From CAZAQK01 sp964535825 (GTDB lineage: Bacteria > Pseudomonadota > Alphaproteobacteria > Rickettsiales > SXRF01): DNA of 37,830 nucleotides. How positions within the stretch are numbered: position 1 is the stretch's first letter; each line of letters starts with the position of its first letter. Below the pieces are notes generated by a model. The model saw only the letters and a program-made list of their open reading frames with translations. It had not been told where the DNA came from and made no database searches. Both the position numbers and the translations under genes were made by a program. Of the stretch, positions 1-8,273 are shown in pieces. The stretch spans positions 1 through 37,830 of the forward strand of contig CAZHUC010000011.1 in NCBI GenBank assembly GCA_964535825.1, written 5' to 3'.

Positions 1-384
<384 letters not shown>

Positions 385-498
385 AAGGATTTTGTTTATT
401 CGCATCTTCGGAATTATTCTGAAGCTCTGACGTTAAACGAATCATCTTACACAATGCGACGTCAGTTGCGCTTAAATGCTCCTCTTCACAAAGCAAAG
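385..498 (+). other. 16S trailer with two inverted repeats
   Basis: This is the short spacer between the 16S end and its terminator. It holds one inverted repeat, CTTCGGAAT / ATTCTGAAG (near 405-425, with one G-U pair), and a more widely spaced perfect 7-bp repeat, CTGACGT / ACGTCAG (near 428-466). These could be 3' processing stems of the pre-16S transcript. No tRNA cloverleaf or 23S start is present. The processing role is inferred. Confidence 0.45.
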
Positions 499-533
499 AA
501 AAACCCCGGGGACTCCATGCCTCGGGGTTTTTT
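499..533 (+). terminator. Intrinsic terminator after 16S rRNA
   Basis: A GC-rich stem (CCCCGGGG at 504-511 with CCTCGGGG at 520-527, one G-U pair) has an 8-base loop and is followed by TTTTTT. An A-run precedes the stem, so it could also stop the convergent gene ending at 561. It lies only about 115 bases after the 16S end, which indicates that the 16S transcript stops here. Confidence 0.9.
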
Positions 534-560
534 AATTTCAACTGTGATCCGAAGTTCGCT

Positions 561-2222
561 TTATGGTTGCCTGTATGTTATTTTTACTATTCTTCTGCTA
601 TAAGCTTTCTCTTGCGCCTTGCGCCTAGCCGCGGCAATGCGAAGTATGGGTAGGGCATTTTTTAATAAGTGATCATATGCGTTTGTTTGGAAACCGAATA
701 TTACCTTTATTCGCTGTAAGCTCCATAGGTCACCCGTCGTAACTTCACGCAGTAAGCCGTAATATTTAGCCATATCAGAATCCATAGCTGAAATATCTCC
801 GGTAGCGCGTGCTTTAATATATCCAAGCGGTATCTCGCGCCGGTAATGGCCACTGCGCCAGTATTTTTCTTTTTTTAGGATAGGCAAACGCGCAAGAAAT
901 GCATCACCTAGGGCGTAAGTGTCAACAATGATCCTATTGCGATTAGAATAAAATCCATACATACCTATATTACGTTGTACAATGACACCTTTTTTATGCC
1001 TATGTCGTTTCATTTTATCTATCCATCTGTGAACAGGCATGGTTGTGAGGTTTGCAAGAAACTGATGTTGTACTGTGGTTTCGTATTTGTAGTAATCACG
1101 CTCTCTGAATACGACATTCCGAAGTGCGGTCACATTTTTATCCCGATATGGCACGATGTTTGCTAAAAATATGATTTGAATGAGTGTTGTAATTATTAGA
1201 GCACCGCAGAGCAGTAAATGTACATTCCGATTAAGATTAGAAAGCAGTATGAACAGGGTAATGATGCATATCAGGATTATATTCATCATGAAGCGGCCTG
1301 ACATCATGTCGCCACCAATCCAGATAACGTATAGTGCGTGAATTACACACCCTGCCATTAGCAGCGCTATTGTAGAGATTTCAGCTGTAATCGTAGAATT
1401 TATCCGTTTTTTATAGAATGAATAGGCAAACAGCATGAACGCCGATAGAATAATAAGCGCACCGGCTGTGTCATAATATAAAAAATTTTCCATATACCTT
1501 AAGCCCTGAGGTATTAAATCCTCTGGCCTCAGGCCGGTATTTAGCTTGGCATATTTTGTATTAGGAAACAGAAAGCCGTAATATATCAGGCTGAACAAAT
1601 ACCATAAGATTACTGGAATCTGTGTGGCAATAAGAAGTGATAGCCGTAGTGTCTTTATGTGCTTAAGAACGATCCACGCTAAAACCGGAGCGATTATAAA
1701 AATATTATCGAGGCGGGCAAGCAGTAATAATCCGGCGATCAGGCATAATAAATAGATCTTCTTCTGATCAATTTTATTGAAAAGAATATAAAGAAATCCA
1801 CTGAGTAATAGCACATTGAGACAATTTTCCATGCCACTGATCATGAAATCACGAATCGTTGTGCTGGATATCAGAGGTAGCATAATCAGTAGCAGTGCTG
1901 ATAATTTGTCAGTGCTGAATCGCCATAAGATGATCAGGCTTGCTATAGTGCATACAGTACAGGCTATAAGGGAAGTCAGTACGGCGTTTTTTGTAACCGC
2001 ATATATCGGCGTTAGTAGTATCAGCCAGAGCGGATGAGTATAAACCTGAACTCTTTCGTCTATGTTCCAGCGTAACCCGTACCCATTGACAAAGTTATCA
2101 ATGACTCTGAAGGTAATGAATATATCTTCTGCTACCCATCCATTGAGGAAAAAAAGCGCAACAATAAGAGTTGAGATAATAAAACAATCAGTGACATTTA
2201 GAGTTATATTTTGATTGCTCAT
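561..2222 (-). CDS. GT-C fold membrane glycosyltransferase (AftB-like)
   Basis: This is a 553-residue polytopic membrane protein with roughly ten hydrophobic segments in its first 350 residues and a soluble, basic C-terminal part. The first extracytoplasmic loop carries AEDIFITFRV (residues 31-40; acidic pair E32-D33), then a GYGLRWN..ERV..YTHPLW pattern. This matches the signature of GT-C enzymes related to mycobacterial AftB and bacterial polyprenyl-phosphate-sugar transferases. Such enzymes move a sugar from a lipid-phosphate donor to an envelope acceptor on the outer face of the inner membrane. The start ATG has an AGGGTG ribosome site a few bases upstream. It stands alone, convergent with the 16S terminator, and its AT content is higher than that of most neighbours, which is mild evidence for accessory surface-glycan function. 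Donor and acceptor cannot be inferred. Confidence 0.7.
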   Translation of the reverse strand: MSNQNITLNVTDCFIISTLIVALFFLNGWVAEDIFITFRVIDNFVNGYGLRWNIDERVQVYTHPLWLILLTPIYAVTKNAVLTSLIACTVCTIASLIILWRFSTDKLSALLLIMLPLISSTTIRDFMISGMENCLNVLLLSGFLYILFNKIDQKKIYLLCLIAGLLLLARLDNIFIIAPVLAWIVLKHIKTLRLSLLIATQIPVILWYLFSLIYYGFLFPNTKYAKLNTGLRPEDLIPQGLRYMENFLYYDTAGALIILSAFMLFAYSFYKKRINSTITAEISTIALLMAGCVIHALYVIWIGGDMMSGRFMMNIILICIITLFILLSNLNRNVHLLLCGALIITTLIQIIFLANIVPYRDKNVTALRNVVFRERDYYKYETTVQHQFLANLTTMPVHRWIDKMKRHRHKKGVIVQRNIGMYGFYSNRNRIIVDTYALGDAFLARLPILKKEKYWRSGHYRREIPLGYIKARATGDISAMDSDMAKYYGLLREVTTGDLWSLQRIKVIFGFQTNAYDHLLKNALPILRIAAARRKAQEKAYSRRIVKITYRQP

Positions 2223-2295
2223 TTACACCCTATCGATATTTTTTCTTACTTAACATGTATTCTGTTCGATTAGTAGTATAAATAGCAGTGTAAAC

Positions 2296-2329
2296 AAAAA
2301 CCCCGCCGCCTTCTTTAAGGGCGACGGGG
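2296..2329 (-). terminator. Intrinsic terminator of the DUF378 gene
   Basis: Read on the minus strand, this is a stem of CCCCGTCGCC type (2319-2329 with 2301-2310, one mismatch) with an 8-base loop, followed by a T-run (the A-run at 2296-2300 on the plus strand). It lies about 30 bases after the stop of the 61-residue gene. Confidence 0.8.
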
Positions 2330-2358
2330 AGTCGGTTTAACTGATAGCTATCGGTCGA

Positions 2359-2544
2359 TTATTTCGTTTTGATCAGCGTCGTATATGTTGTTAACAACAT
2401 ATAGATGCCCGATAAGCCCACCAGCGTTGTGACGGTGGTACTAAGCGTACCAAACATCGCGATCAGGTCAACATGCAGCCAAGCTGAAAAACCCATATTG
2501 GCAGCACCTAAAATAACCAGAAAGGTTGCTAGTTTGTGGAGCAT
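2359..2544 (-). CDS. DUF378 family small membrane protein
   Basis: This is a 61-residue protein with two transmembrane segments, roughly residues 5-25 and 34-55. The pattern LVILGAANMGFSAWLHVDLI..FG....V..LVGLSGIYML matches the DUF378 (YuzA-like) family: GA.N.G in the first helix, an FG turn, and LVGL.G.Y in the second. The function of the family is unknown, and it sits in the cytoplasmic membrane. A strong GGGAGGAGG ribosome site precedes the ATG, and an intrinsic terminator follows, so it appears to be a single-gene unit. Its upstream leader contains a perfect 10-bp inverted repeat at 2573-2597. Confidence 0.8.
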   Translation of the reverse strand: MLHKLATFLVILGAANMGFSAWLHVDLIAMFGTLSTTVTTLVGLSGIYMLLTTYTTLIKTK

Positions 2545-2572
2545 ATTCGTAAACCTCCTCCCTTATACAAAC

Positions 2573-2597
2573 AGGCTAAAAGTAACCCTTTTAGCCT
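2573..2597 (-). repeat. Perfect 10-bp inverted repeat in the DUF378 leader
   Basis: AGGCTAAAAG (2573-2582) and CTTTTAGCCT (2588-2597) are separated by 5 bases, in the leader about 20 bases above the ribosome site of the DUF378 gene. No T-run follows on the minus strand, so it is not a standard terminator. It may be an operator or an mRNA hairpin. The role is unknown. Confidence 0.5.
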
Positions 2598-2611
2598 ATC
2601 CTAATAGTAGC

Positions 2612-2653
2612 AAAAAATGCTGCAATGCACAACAAATATATTGCAGTGCAGCA
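2612..2653 (-). terminator. Intrinsic terminator of the family A gene
   Basis: On the minus strand, TGCTGCACTGCA (2653-2642) pairs with TGCATTGCAGCA (2629-2618), one mismatch, over a 12-base loop. TTTTTT follows directly (plus-strand A-run 2612-2617). It lies about 55 bases downstream of the stop at 2708. Confidence 0.85.
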
Positions 2654-2707
2654 AAATTAAGTTAAATAGCTGAAATATCAATATAACATTATAATATCAG
2701 TGTGTTA

Positions 2708-3862
2708 TTAGCCGATTCCGCGGTCTTTTGAGCTGGTATTGGCAGTTCCGGCAGGGGCTAAGGACGACAGATCGCGCTCCCCGACATCCCGCATGCCGCT
2801 TATCGCTGCGACCTGTTTGTCATCATCTTTATCTGCACCGGTCGCCGCAATGACCTGTCGGTCGGCCTCTTTTTTACTATCGGCATCCCTGGCGCGTACA
2901 CCGCCGGCACGGGTATTGGCAGGGGTGACCATTTCATTCTCAAGGTCATCATCCTTCTCACGTCCCTTGCGGCCACCACGCTTCTTTTCGGTGAGGGCAT
3001 CATCGATCACATCGTCCTTCAAGGTGGTGGACAGGCGACGCCTGCTTAATTTGACCTTATCGGTTGCCTGTTCTTCCTCGCTACGGCGGCCATTTCTTTT
3101 GGCTTTATCCAGATCGTCTAAACCTTCTTTTAGATCACGCACCCGTTCACGTGCTTTCATGAATGCTCCGCGCACACGTTTGGCGTCTTCCTGACTTGCG
3201 CCGGTATCTGCTAGTTCTTGTGCTTTCTGGCCTTCAAGATTGTCGAGAGATTTTTCCAGTTTATCCAGTTCTTTTTTCTCTTCAGCTGGCGGCATAGCCG
3301 TAATTTTCTCGCCACCTGGCAGGGTGATATTCGATTGCTGTTCTTCTGTCAGCGTATAGGCTTTTACGCGGGTAAAATCTTCCCTGAGCTGCGCGCCATC
3401 AACCGTCGCCTGCTTGCCATCCACCATCTTCTCGGTGATGTTGCCATTTTCGTCGATGGTAGCCATGCGGTATTGCGTGCCGGGCTGAAACTGATCGTAG
3501 TAGGCGCGTTCTTCAGAAGACATGAACTGGTTGTATATGGCCTTCTGGAATTCCATGGACATACGGCTGCGCGGGCCGACACTTCCGGAGGCGTAAGATA
3601 CGGAGGATTCATCCCCATCCGCTTCTGCTTCTTTCTGGGCAGCGGCGCTGATAACACTTTCCACGCGGCTGGTAACAGAGCCAGTGTTGGCGTAACCCTG
3701 TGGTATGGAGGCCATGAGCAATTTGGCGGCATCGCCTAAGGCGCGAATAGAGGCGGCATCGGTGGCGCTATTCAATTGCGACGCGATCATGGCGGCTCTG
3801 TCGGCTATCGCCTCGAGCTTTGCATCGTCCTTCAGATCATTGATCGCTTCAATATCAGCCAT
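2708..3862 (-). CDS. Charged orphan protein, family A (C-terminal block shared with the 36.7-kb gene)
   Basis: This is a 384-residue soluble protein that I do not recognise. There is no signal peptide or membrane segment. Residues 1-85 are alanine-rich and helical. Residues 100-180 are more globular, with a turn-rich ATIDENGNITEKMVDGKQA stretch at 134-152. Residues 190-260 are predicted coiled coil rich in K, E and D. The tail, 293-384, is basic/acidic and probably disordered. The tail contains DLEN (306-309), RAGGV (318-322) and ADR.V.AA (333-340) and ends in GIG. The same elements with near-identical spacing end the 319-residue protein at 36675-37634. This suggests a shared sorting, export or interaction tag, which is inference. 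The gene stands alone, with its own terminator. No ribosome site stands out before the ATG. Confidence 0.75.
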   Translation of the reverse strand: MADIEAINDLKDDAKLEAIADRAAMIASQLNSATDAASIRALGDAAKLLMASIPQGYANTGSVTSRVESVISAAAQKEAEADGDESSVSYASGSVGPRSRMSMEFQKAIYNQFMSSEERAYYDQFQPGTQYRMATIDENGNITEKMVDGKQATVDGAQLREDFTRVKAYTLTEEQQSNITLPGGEKITAMPPAEEKKELDKLEKSLDNLEGQKAQELADTGASQEDAKRVRGAFMKARERVRDLKEGLDDLDKAKRNGRRSEEEQATDKVKLSRRRLSTTLKDDVIDDALTEKKRGGRKGREKDDDLENEMVTPANTRAGGVRARDADSKKEADRQVIAATGADKDDDKQVAAISGMRDVGERDLSSLAPAGTANTSSKDRGIG

Positions 3863-4031
3863 AACACACTTACCTATTTTCCATTTTACTGGTGGTTTGT
3901 CAGTAAATCCATATTTCTAATGTGAATTATCTGTGACAGCCGGGTTTATAAATTTTTACTGGAAACTGGCTAAAAAATCTGGTTAGGCTAACGCCTCTAC
4001 TTTGTTTAACATCAATAATCAGGAGGTTTTA

Positions 4032-4208
4032 ATGTCGGCTGCCAGTGTAAAATTAATGGAATTAGTTCAACAATTTCAATTGGAAGACGAAAAATTCACC
4101 AACGGCAACAATGCCGCAGGTACGCGCGCTCGCAAAGCGTTGATGGATATCAAGAAGTTATGTGATGAACGTCGTAAAGAGATTCAGGAAACCAAGAACG
4201 CTGCCTAG
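4032..4208 (+). CDS. Histone H1-like protein, Hc1 family
   Basis: This is a 58-residue basic, helical protein. The core GN.AAGTRARKALMDIKKL followed by RRKEIQE matches the Hc1 domain of bacterial histone H1-like proteins (chlamydial Hc1 N-terminus and the many short Bacteroidetes homologues), which bind and compact DNA. The lysine/alanine-rich C-terminal tail of chlamydial Hc1 is absent; only the compact domain is present. The start was chosen at the ATG 5 bases after a perfect AGGAGG (4021-4026) rather than at an in-frame ATG 30 bases earlier with no ribosome site. A terminator follows at once, so it is a single-gene unit. DNA binding is inferred from the family. Confidence 0.78.
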   Translation: MSAASVKLMELVQQFQLEDEKFTNGNNAAGTRARKALMDIKKLCDERRKEIQETKNAA

Positions 4209-4228
4209 AAAGCACCTGAGTTAACAAT

Positions 4229-4258
4229 AAAAAACCCCGCTTAGGCGGGGTTTTTTGT
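4229..4258. terminator. Bidirectional intrinsic terminator
   Basis: The stem AAAACCCCGC (4231-4240) / GCGGGGTTTT (4245-4254) with a 4-base loop is flanked by an A-run and a T-run. It can therefore stop both the histone-like gene from the left and the 41-residue ORF from the right. Confidence 0.92.
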
Positions 4259-4275
4259 TGGTTGGAGCACCATGA

Positions 4276-4401
4276 TTATCGTGAATAGCCAGAGGCAGGC
4301 TTATTAGCGCGTGCAGAATACCAAGCCGGCGCGCCCACGATGGGAATAACGCGATCTAGCGTGGCAAATGAGAATTCTTCGTTCTTCTGTGGGTTAGCCA
4401 T
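4276..4401 (-). CDS. Small hypothetical protein, 41 residues
   Basis: This short ORF reads MANPQKNEEF.. and ends ..SGYSR. It has a GAGG ribosome-site-like element about 5 bases before its ATG, and it ends about 20 bases before a bidirectional terminator that has a T-run in its direction. It lies in an otherwise empty gap between the histone-like gene and the pseudopilin. There is no membrane segment. The second half, VIPIVGAPAWYSARANKPA, is rich in proline and aromatic residues. I do not recognise a family. Terminator placement and the ribosome site favour a real gene, but the length makes this uncertain. Confidence 0.45.
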   Translation of the reverse strand: MANPQKNEEFSFATLDRVIPIVGAPAWYSARANKPASGYSR

Positions 4402-4478
4402 TTTATACCTCAGCTGTATCTAGGCAAATAATAGCATAGAAATGTGACATAATTATGACGAAAACAGCAATTTTATCC

Positions 4479-5192
4479 CTATTCGATAAAATAGACAATA
4501 CGGCAGGCTCCACCAGCAGAATCAGTAAGATGGTAACTAACGGGTACACTCAGGGAGTCTGAGCAGCCATCTATGGGTGAAATACCCCCGGTCAGGTCCG
4601 GTAGGCCATAAAGGCGGCCACTTTCCGCGTATCCATCATCTATCTTTTTGTCTATCTGATAGGCGTCTATAGACTTCAGGACCGTATGTGCATCCGCATC
4701 AACGATACCTTGCGCGAAGATAGAAATGGTATTGCCATATTTATTGACCAGCGGCCTGTGGTAATCGTTATTGAACCAGATTCCAACAGCAGCCTGTGCA
4801 GGCACAATGCCACGCGCATACTGAGGTTCGGCAGGAATCACATCTGTCTTGACCAGCCCGGCTTCCCTAAGTTCCAGCCATGCAAGTGCGGATTCATTCG
4901 GCCACACATCGATCAATCCGTTGCCATTACCTTGTGGAATGATATTAGGCCAGAATATCGAAGGTGCAACCATATCGCCAGGAACGGCATTATATTTTGT
5001 GCGGAACGTGTAATACGCAGTACGGAAACTCTCCAGTGTCTTGGCAGTTTTTTTATTTTCGGCATCATTTATCATATCTCTGCCGACCAAAATACCCGCC
5101 ACCACAAGGCCGATAATGATCAACACGATGCTGATTTCAACCAGTGTAAATCCTTGGTTGGGCGATGCATTTTGACACTGATGTTTCTTCAG
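4479..5192 (-). CDS. Type IV pilin/pseudopilin-like protein, probable CTG start
   Basis: This is a 237-residue prepilin-type protein. In frame upstream of the first conventional start (GTG at 5126) lies a complete prepilin motif, NQGFTLVEISIVLIIIGLVV, with the cleavage site G|F and the conserved Glu five residues after it. The leader is extended to a CTG codon at 5192, because GAGGAG (5205-5200) lies exactly 7 bases upstream and no ATG, GTG or TTG is available there. The resulting leader is short and basic (KKHQCQ..). After the N-terminal helix comes a FRTKYNAVPGDM...W.....GNGNG block seen in many uncharacterised alphaproteobacterial pilin-like proteins. Such proteins are processed by PilD-type peptidase and assembled by type II secretion or type IV pilus machinery. 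No other pilus gene is in the window. Confidence 0.75.
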   Translation of the reverse strand: MKKHQCQNASPNQGFTLVEISIVLIIIGLVVAGILVGRDMINDAENKKTAKTLESFRTAYYTFRTKYNAVPGDMVAPSIFWPNIIPQGNGNGLIDVWPNESALAWLELREAGLVKTDVIPAEPQYARGIVPAQAAVGIWFNNDYHRPLVNKYGNTISIFAQGIVDADAHTVLKSIDAYQIDKKIDDGYAESGRLYGLPDLTGGISPIDGCSDSLSVPVSYHLTDSAGGACRIVYFIE

Positions 5193-5286
5193 AAAGATGC
5201 TCCTCGTTGGTCTAATAATACAACATTTGACTAATTTGTGCAGAAAAACCTGTAAAAATCTTCAATTTTAGGATATTAACGCGGCC

Positions 5287-6102
5287 ATGAAACAGCCTTT
5301 TATCAAAATGCACGGTATTGGAAATGACTTTGTCATTTTAGATGGCCGGAAGAATACTATCCAGCTGAGCCATGAACAGATCGCGATACTGGCAGCGCGG
5401 CGCACGGGTATTGGCTGTGATCAGGTGATCGTGATGGAAACATCCAAAAACGCCGATGTGTTTATGCGTATTTTCAATCCTGACAGCAGCGAGGCCGCAA
5501 GTTGTGGGAATGCGACGCGTTGCGTGGCATGGCTATTGATGCAGGAAAATGGCAAAGAAGTTGTCACCATACAAACGCGTGCCGGCGTAATGCACGCAAG
5601 CAAGGCGGCGAATGCAAGCATCTGTGTGGATATGGGCATGCCAAGATTCGCTTGGCAGGAAATTCCAATAGCAAAAGCAGCGGATACGCAGAAATTAGAT
5701 ATTGTTCACGGCGAACTTAAACATCCGTTCGCAGTGAATATGGGCAATACACATATGGTGTTTGTTGTGCCAGATGTTAAGGCTGTACCACTTTCTGAGG
5801 CTGGTCCAGTGCTGGAACATCACCCATTATTTCCTGAGCGTACTAATGTGAGTGTGGCGCAGGTAATCGATAAAGAACATGTACGCCTGCGTGTGTGGGA
5901 GCGCGGGGCAGGGGAAACGCTCGCCTGCGGTACAGCCGCATGCGCAACGCTTGTTGCCCTTCATACGCTGGATCTGGCCAAATCAGCGGCCGATATTGAA
6001 CTGCCGGGCGGCACGCTTCATATCAACTGGGATAAACAATCACGCCGCGTGCTCATGACAGGCGATGTCGCGGTTAGTTTTACCGGTGTGGTGGAGTTAT
6101 GA
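5287..6102 (+). CDS. dapF: Diaminopimelate epimerase
   Basis: This 271-residue enzyme converts LL- to meso-diaminopimelate, for lysine and peptidoglycan synthesis in the cytoplasm. Both catalytic cysteines are present in their signatures: C73 in ASCGNATR and C214 in LACGTAACA. The N-terminal KMHGIGNDFVILDG (residues 7-20) and GIGCDQ (41-46) are typical. Length is standard. It is the first gene of a tightly packed operon; its stop overlaps the next start by 4 bases (ATGA). All key residues are intact. Confidence 0.98.
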   Translation: MKQPFIKMHGIGNDFVILDGRKNTIQLSHEQIAILAARRTGIGCDQVIVMETSKNADVFMRIFNPDSSEAASCGNATRCVAWLLMQENGKEVVTIQTRAGVMHASKAANASICVDMGMPRFAWQEIPIAKAADTQKLDIVHGELKHPFAVNMGNTHMVFVVPDVKAVPLSEAGPVLEHHPLFPERTNVSVAQVIDKEHVRLRVWERGAGETLACGTAACATLVALHTLDLAKSAADIELPGGTLHINWDKQSRRVLMTGDVAVSFTGVVEL

Positions 6103-7343
6103 GCATTGAAGTAGTGAATTTTGGTTGCCGCCTGAATAGCTATGAAGGTGAGGTCATCAAGAAGCAAGCCGCAGAGGCTGGCGTGCGTGATGCAATCATA
6201 TTTAACAGCTGTGCAGTAACCGCTGAGGCAGAGCGTCAGGTGCGGCAAGCCATCCGCCGTGCCCGTAAGGAAAACCCGCAGGCAAAGATCATCGTTACTG
6301 GTTGTTCTGCGCAGGTTCACCCAGAGATGTATACCGGCATGGATGAAGTGAACCATGTGCTTGGTAATCAGGAAAAGTTGGAGAAGAAAGCCTATCAGCT
6401 CGTATTGGAGCAGGAAGAAAAAGCGATCGTGAATGACATCATGTCGGTGAAGGAAACGGCTTCACACATGGTGACCTCATTCGAGGGCAGGGCGCGCGCA
6501 TTCGTGCAGGTGCAGAATGGCTGCAACCATCGCTGCACGTTCTGTATCATTCCTTATGGTCGCGGTAACAGCCGCTCTGTGCCAATGGGCGAGATCGTCG
6601 CACAGGTGCGCATGCTGGTGGAGTCAGGATTCAATGAAGTGGTCATCACCGGTGTTGATATCAGTGATTATGGCAAGGATCTGCCGGGCGAGCCAACACT
6701 TGGCCAGATGATACGTCGTCTGCTGGCGCTTGTACCGGAATTACCGCGTCTGCGTATTTCTTCCATTGATGCGGTGGAGGTTGATGCTGACCTGTATCAG
6801 CTACTGGCTGAAGAGCCACGCCTGATGCCGCACATCCATATCAGCTTGCAAGCGGGCGATGACATGGTGCTTAAGCGCATGAAGCGCAGGCATCTGCGTC
6901 AGGACATCATTGATTTCTGTGAAAAAGTGCGTTCATTGCGCCCTGATGTGGTGTTTGGTGCAGATATCATTGCAGGTTTCCCAACTGAAACAGATGAGAT
7001 GTTTGAGAACACACTCAGGCTGGTGGACGAGGTGGGGCTTACCTACTTACATGTATTCCCATATTCTGCGCGTGTTGGTACTCCGGCAGCGCGTATGCCG
7101 CAGGTCAATAAAGACATCCGCAAAGAGCGCGCAGCGCGTTTGCGTACCGCGGGTGAAAAGCAACTTGAGTTGTATCTTGCTTCACAAGTGGGGAAGACTC
7201 ACAAAGTCATCGTTGAAAAGCCACGCATCGCACGCACGGAGCATTTTGCCGTGGTGGAGCTTGATAAGGATTGCAAGGAAGGCAGTCTGGTGAGCGCGGT
7301 GGTGACAGGTTCTAATCATTCATTATTACACGCTGCTGTATGA
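6099..7343 (+). CDS. mtaB: tRNA t6A37 methylthiotransferase MtaB
   Basis: This 414-residue radical-SAM enzyme turns N6-threonylcarbamoyladenosine at tRNA position 37 into its 2-methylthio form. An N-terminal UPF0004 domain supplies three cluster cysteines (C10 in NFGCRLN, C38 in FNSCAV, C69 in TGCSAQ). The radical-SAM motif CNHRCTFC gives C142, C146 and C149. A TRAM-like C-terminal region (about 355-414) follows. The NFGCRLN form and the length favour MtaB over MiaB or RimO. It overlaps dapF and ftsY by 4 bases each, implying translational coupling. Confidence 0.95.
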   Translation: MSIEVVNFGCRLNSYEGEVIKKQAAEAGVRDAIIFNSCAVTAEAERQVRQAIRRARKENPQAKIIVTGCSAQVHPEMYTGMDEVNHVLGNQEKLEKKAYQLVLEQEEKAIVNDIMSVKETASHMVTSFEGRARAFVQVQNGCNHRCTFCIIPYGRGNSRSVPMGEIVAQVRMLVESGFNEVVITGVDISDYGKDLPGEPTLGQMIRRLLALVPELPRLRISSIDAVEVDADLYQLLAEEPRLMPHIHISLQAGDDMVLKRMKRRHLRQDIIDFCEKVRSLRPDVVFGADIIAGFPTETDEMFENTLRLVDEVGLTYLHVFPYSARVGTPAARMPQVNKDIRKERAARLRTAGEKQLELYLASQVGKTHKVIVEKPRIARTEHFAVVELDKDCKEGSLVSAVVTGSNHSLLHAAV

Positions 7344-8257
7344 GTTTCTTTGCACGATTAAAAACCGGGCTGACCAAAAGCTCTACCAAATTATCCGATG
7401 GTATCACCGGTATCTTCACCAAGACCAAACTGGATGATGCAGCCATTGAATCACTGGAAGAATTACTCATTGAATCTGATATGGGCGCAAAGGTGGCGAC
7501 GGAACTGTCTTCGGCACTCGCCAAAGAAAAATTCGATAAGGAAATTTCGCCACAGGAAGTAAAAAAGTTTCTGGCAGGCGAAGTGGCGAAGATATTAGAG
7601 CCATATGCGACGCCGCTTGCGCCGGATGTGACCAAGAAGCCCTGCGTCATTATGATGGTGGGTGTGAATGGCAATGGCAAAACCACCACAATCGGCAAAA
7701 TTGCAAACCGCTTCAAGGCACACGGCCTGAAGGTGATGATGGCGGCAGGCGATACATTTCGTGCCGCGGCTGTGGAGCAGTTGCAGGTATGGGGGCAACG
7801 TGCCGGTATTCCCGTGATATGTGGTGAGCATGAAGCAGATCCTGCCAGCGTGGTGTTCAAAGCACTGGAGCAGGCAAAGGCCGAGGGAGCAGATGTGTTG
7901 CTGGTGGATACGGCTGGCAGGTTACAGAATAAAGCGAACCTTATGGCAGAACTGCAAAAGATAACCAAGGTACTTAAAAAGATAGATGAGTCCGCACCGC
8001 ATCATGTCATTCAGGTGTTGGATGCCACCACGGGGCAAAATGCACTTTCTCAGGTGCAGGCATTTAAAGATACGGCCGGCGTGACAGGCCTTATCATCAC
8101 AAAACTGGACGGAACAGCCAAAGGTGGCGTTGTAGTGGCGCTGGCCAGACAGTTCGCTTTACCCGTGCATGCGGTAGGTGTGGGTGAGGGTATCGACGAT
8201 CTTGATTCATTCCAACCATCTGTATTTTCAGAGAATTTAATGGATGTGGCCGCATAA
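7340..8257 (+). CDS. ftsY: Signal recognition particle receptor FtsY
   Basis: This 305-residue SRP-receptor GTPase docks ribosome-nascent-chain complexes at the membrane. A helical N domain (about 1-85) is followed by the G domain with GVNGNGKTT (108-116), DTAGR (190-194) and TKLDGTAKGG (254-263). The long acidic A domain of E. coli FtsY is absent, as is common in Alphaproteobacteria. The start ATG overlaps the mtaB stop by 4 bases. It is the last gene of dapF-mtaB-ftsY, and a promoter for the flagellin gene lies directly downstream. Confidence 0.97.
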   Translation: MSFFARLKTGLTKSSTKLSDGITGIFTKTKLDDAAIESLEELLIESDMGAKVATELSSALAKEKFDKEISPQEVKKFLAGEVAKILEPYATPLAPDVTKKPCVIMMVGVNGNGKTTTIGKIANRFKAHGLKVMMAAGDTFRAAAVEQLQVWGQRAGIPVICGEHEADPASVVFKALEQAKAEGADVLLVDTAGRLQNKANLMAELQKITKVLKKIDESAPHHVIQVLDATTGQNALSQVQAFKDTAGVTGLIITKLDGTAKGGVVVALARQFALPVHAVGVGEGIDDLDSFQPSVFSENLMDVAA

Positions 8258-8273
8258 TAATAGCCCTAAGCTA

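Noticed and set aside
2739..3194. Plus-strand 151-residue reading frame with Ser/Arg-rich protein
   Set aside because: Antisense to the family A gene, which has a ribosomally sensible start, a terminator in the right place and a tail conserved in a second protein.
3980..4000. Possible sigma-54 element before the histone-like gene (TGG..N..GC)
   Set aside because: GG-N10-GC spacing exists in GGTTAGGCTAACGC, but neither the -24 nor the -12 box otherwise matches and the GTTAGGCTAAC palindrome explains the pattern better.
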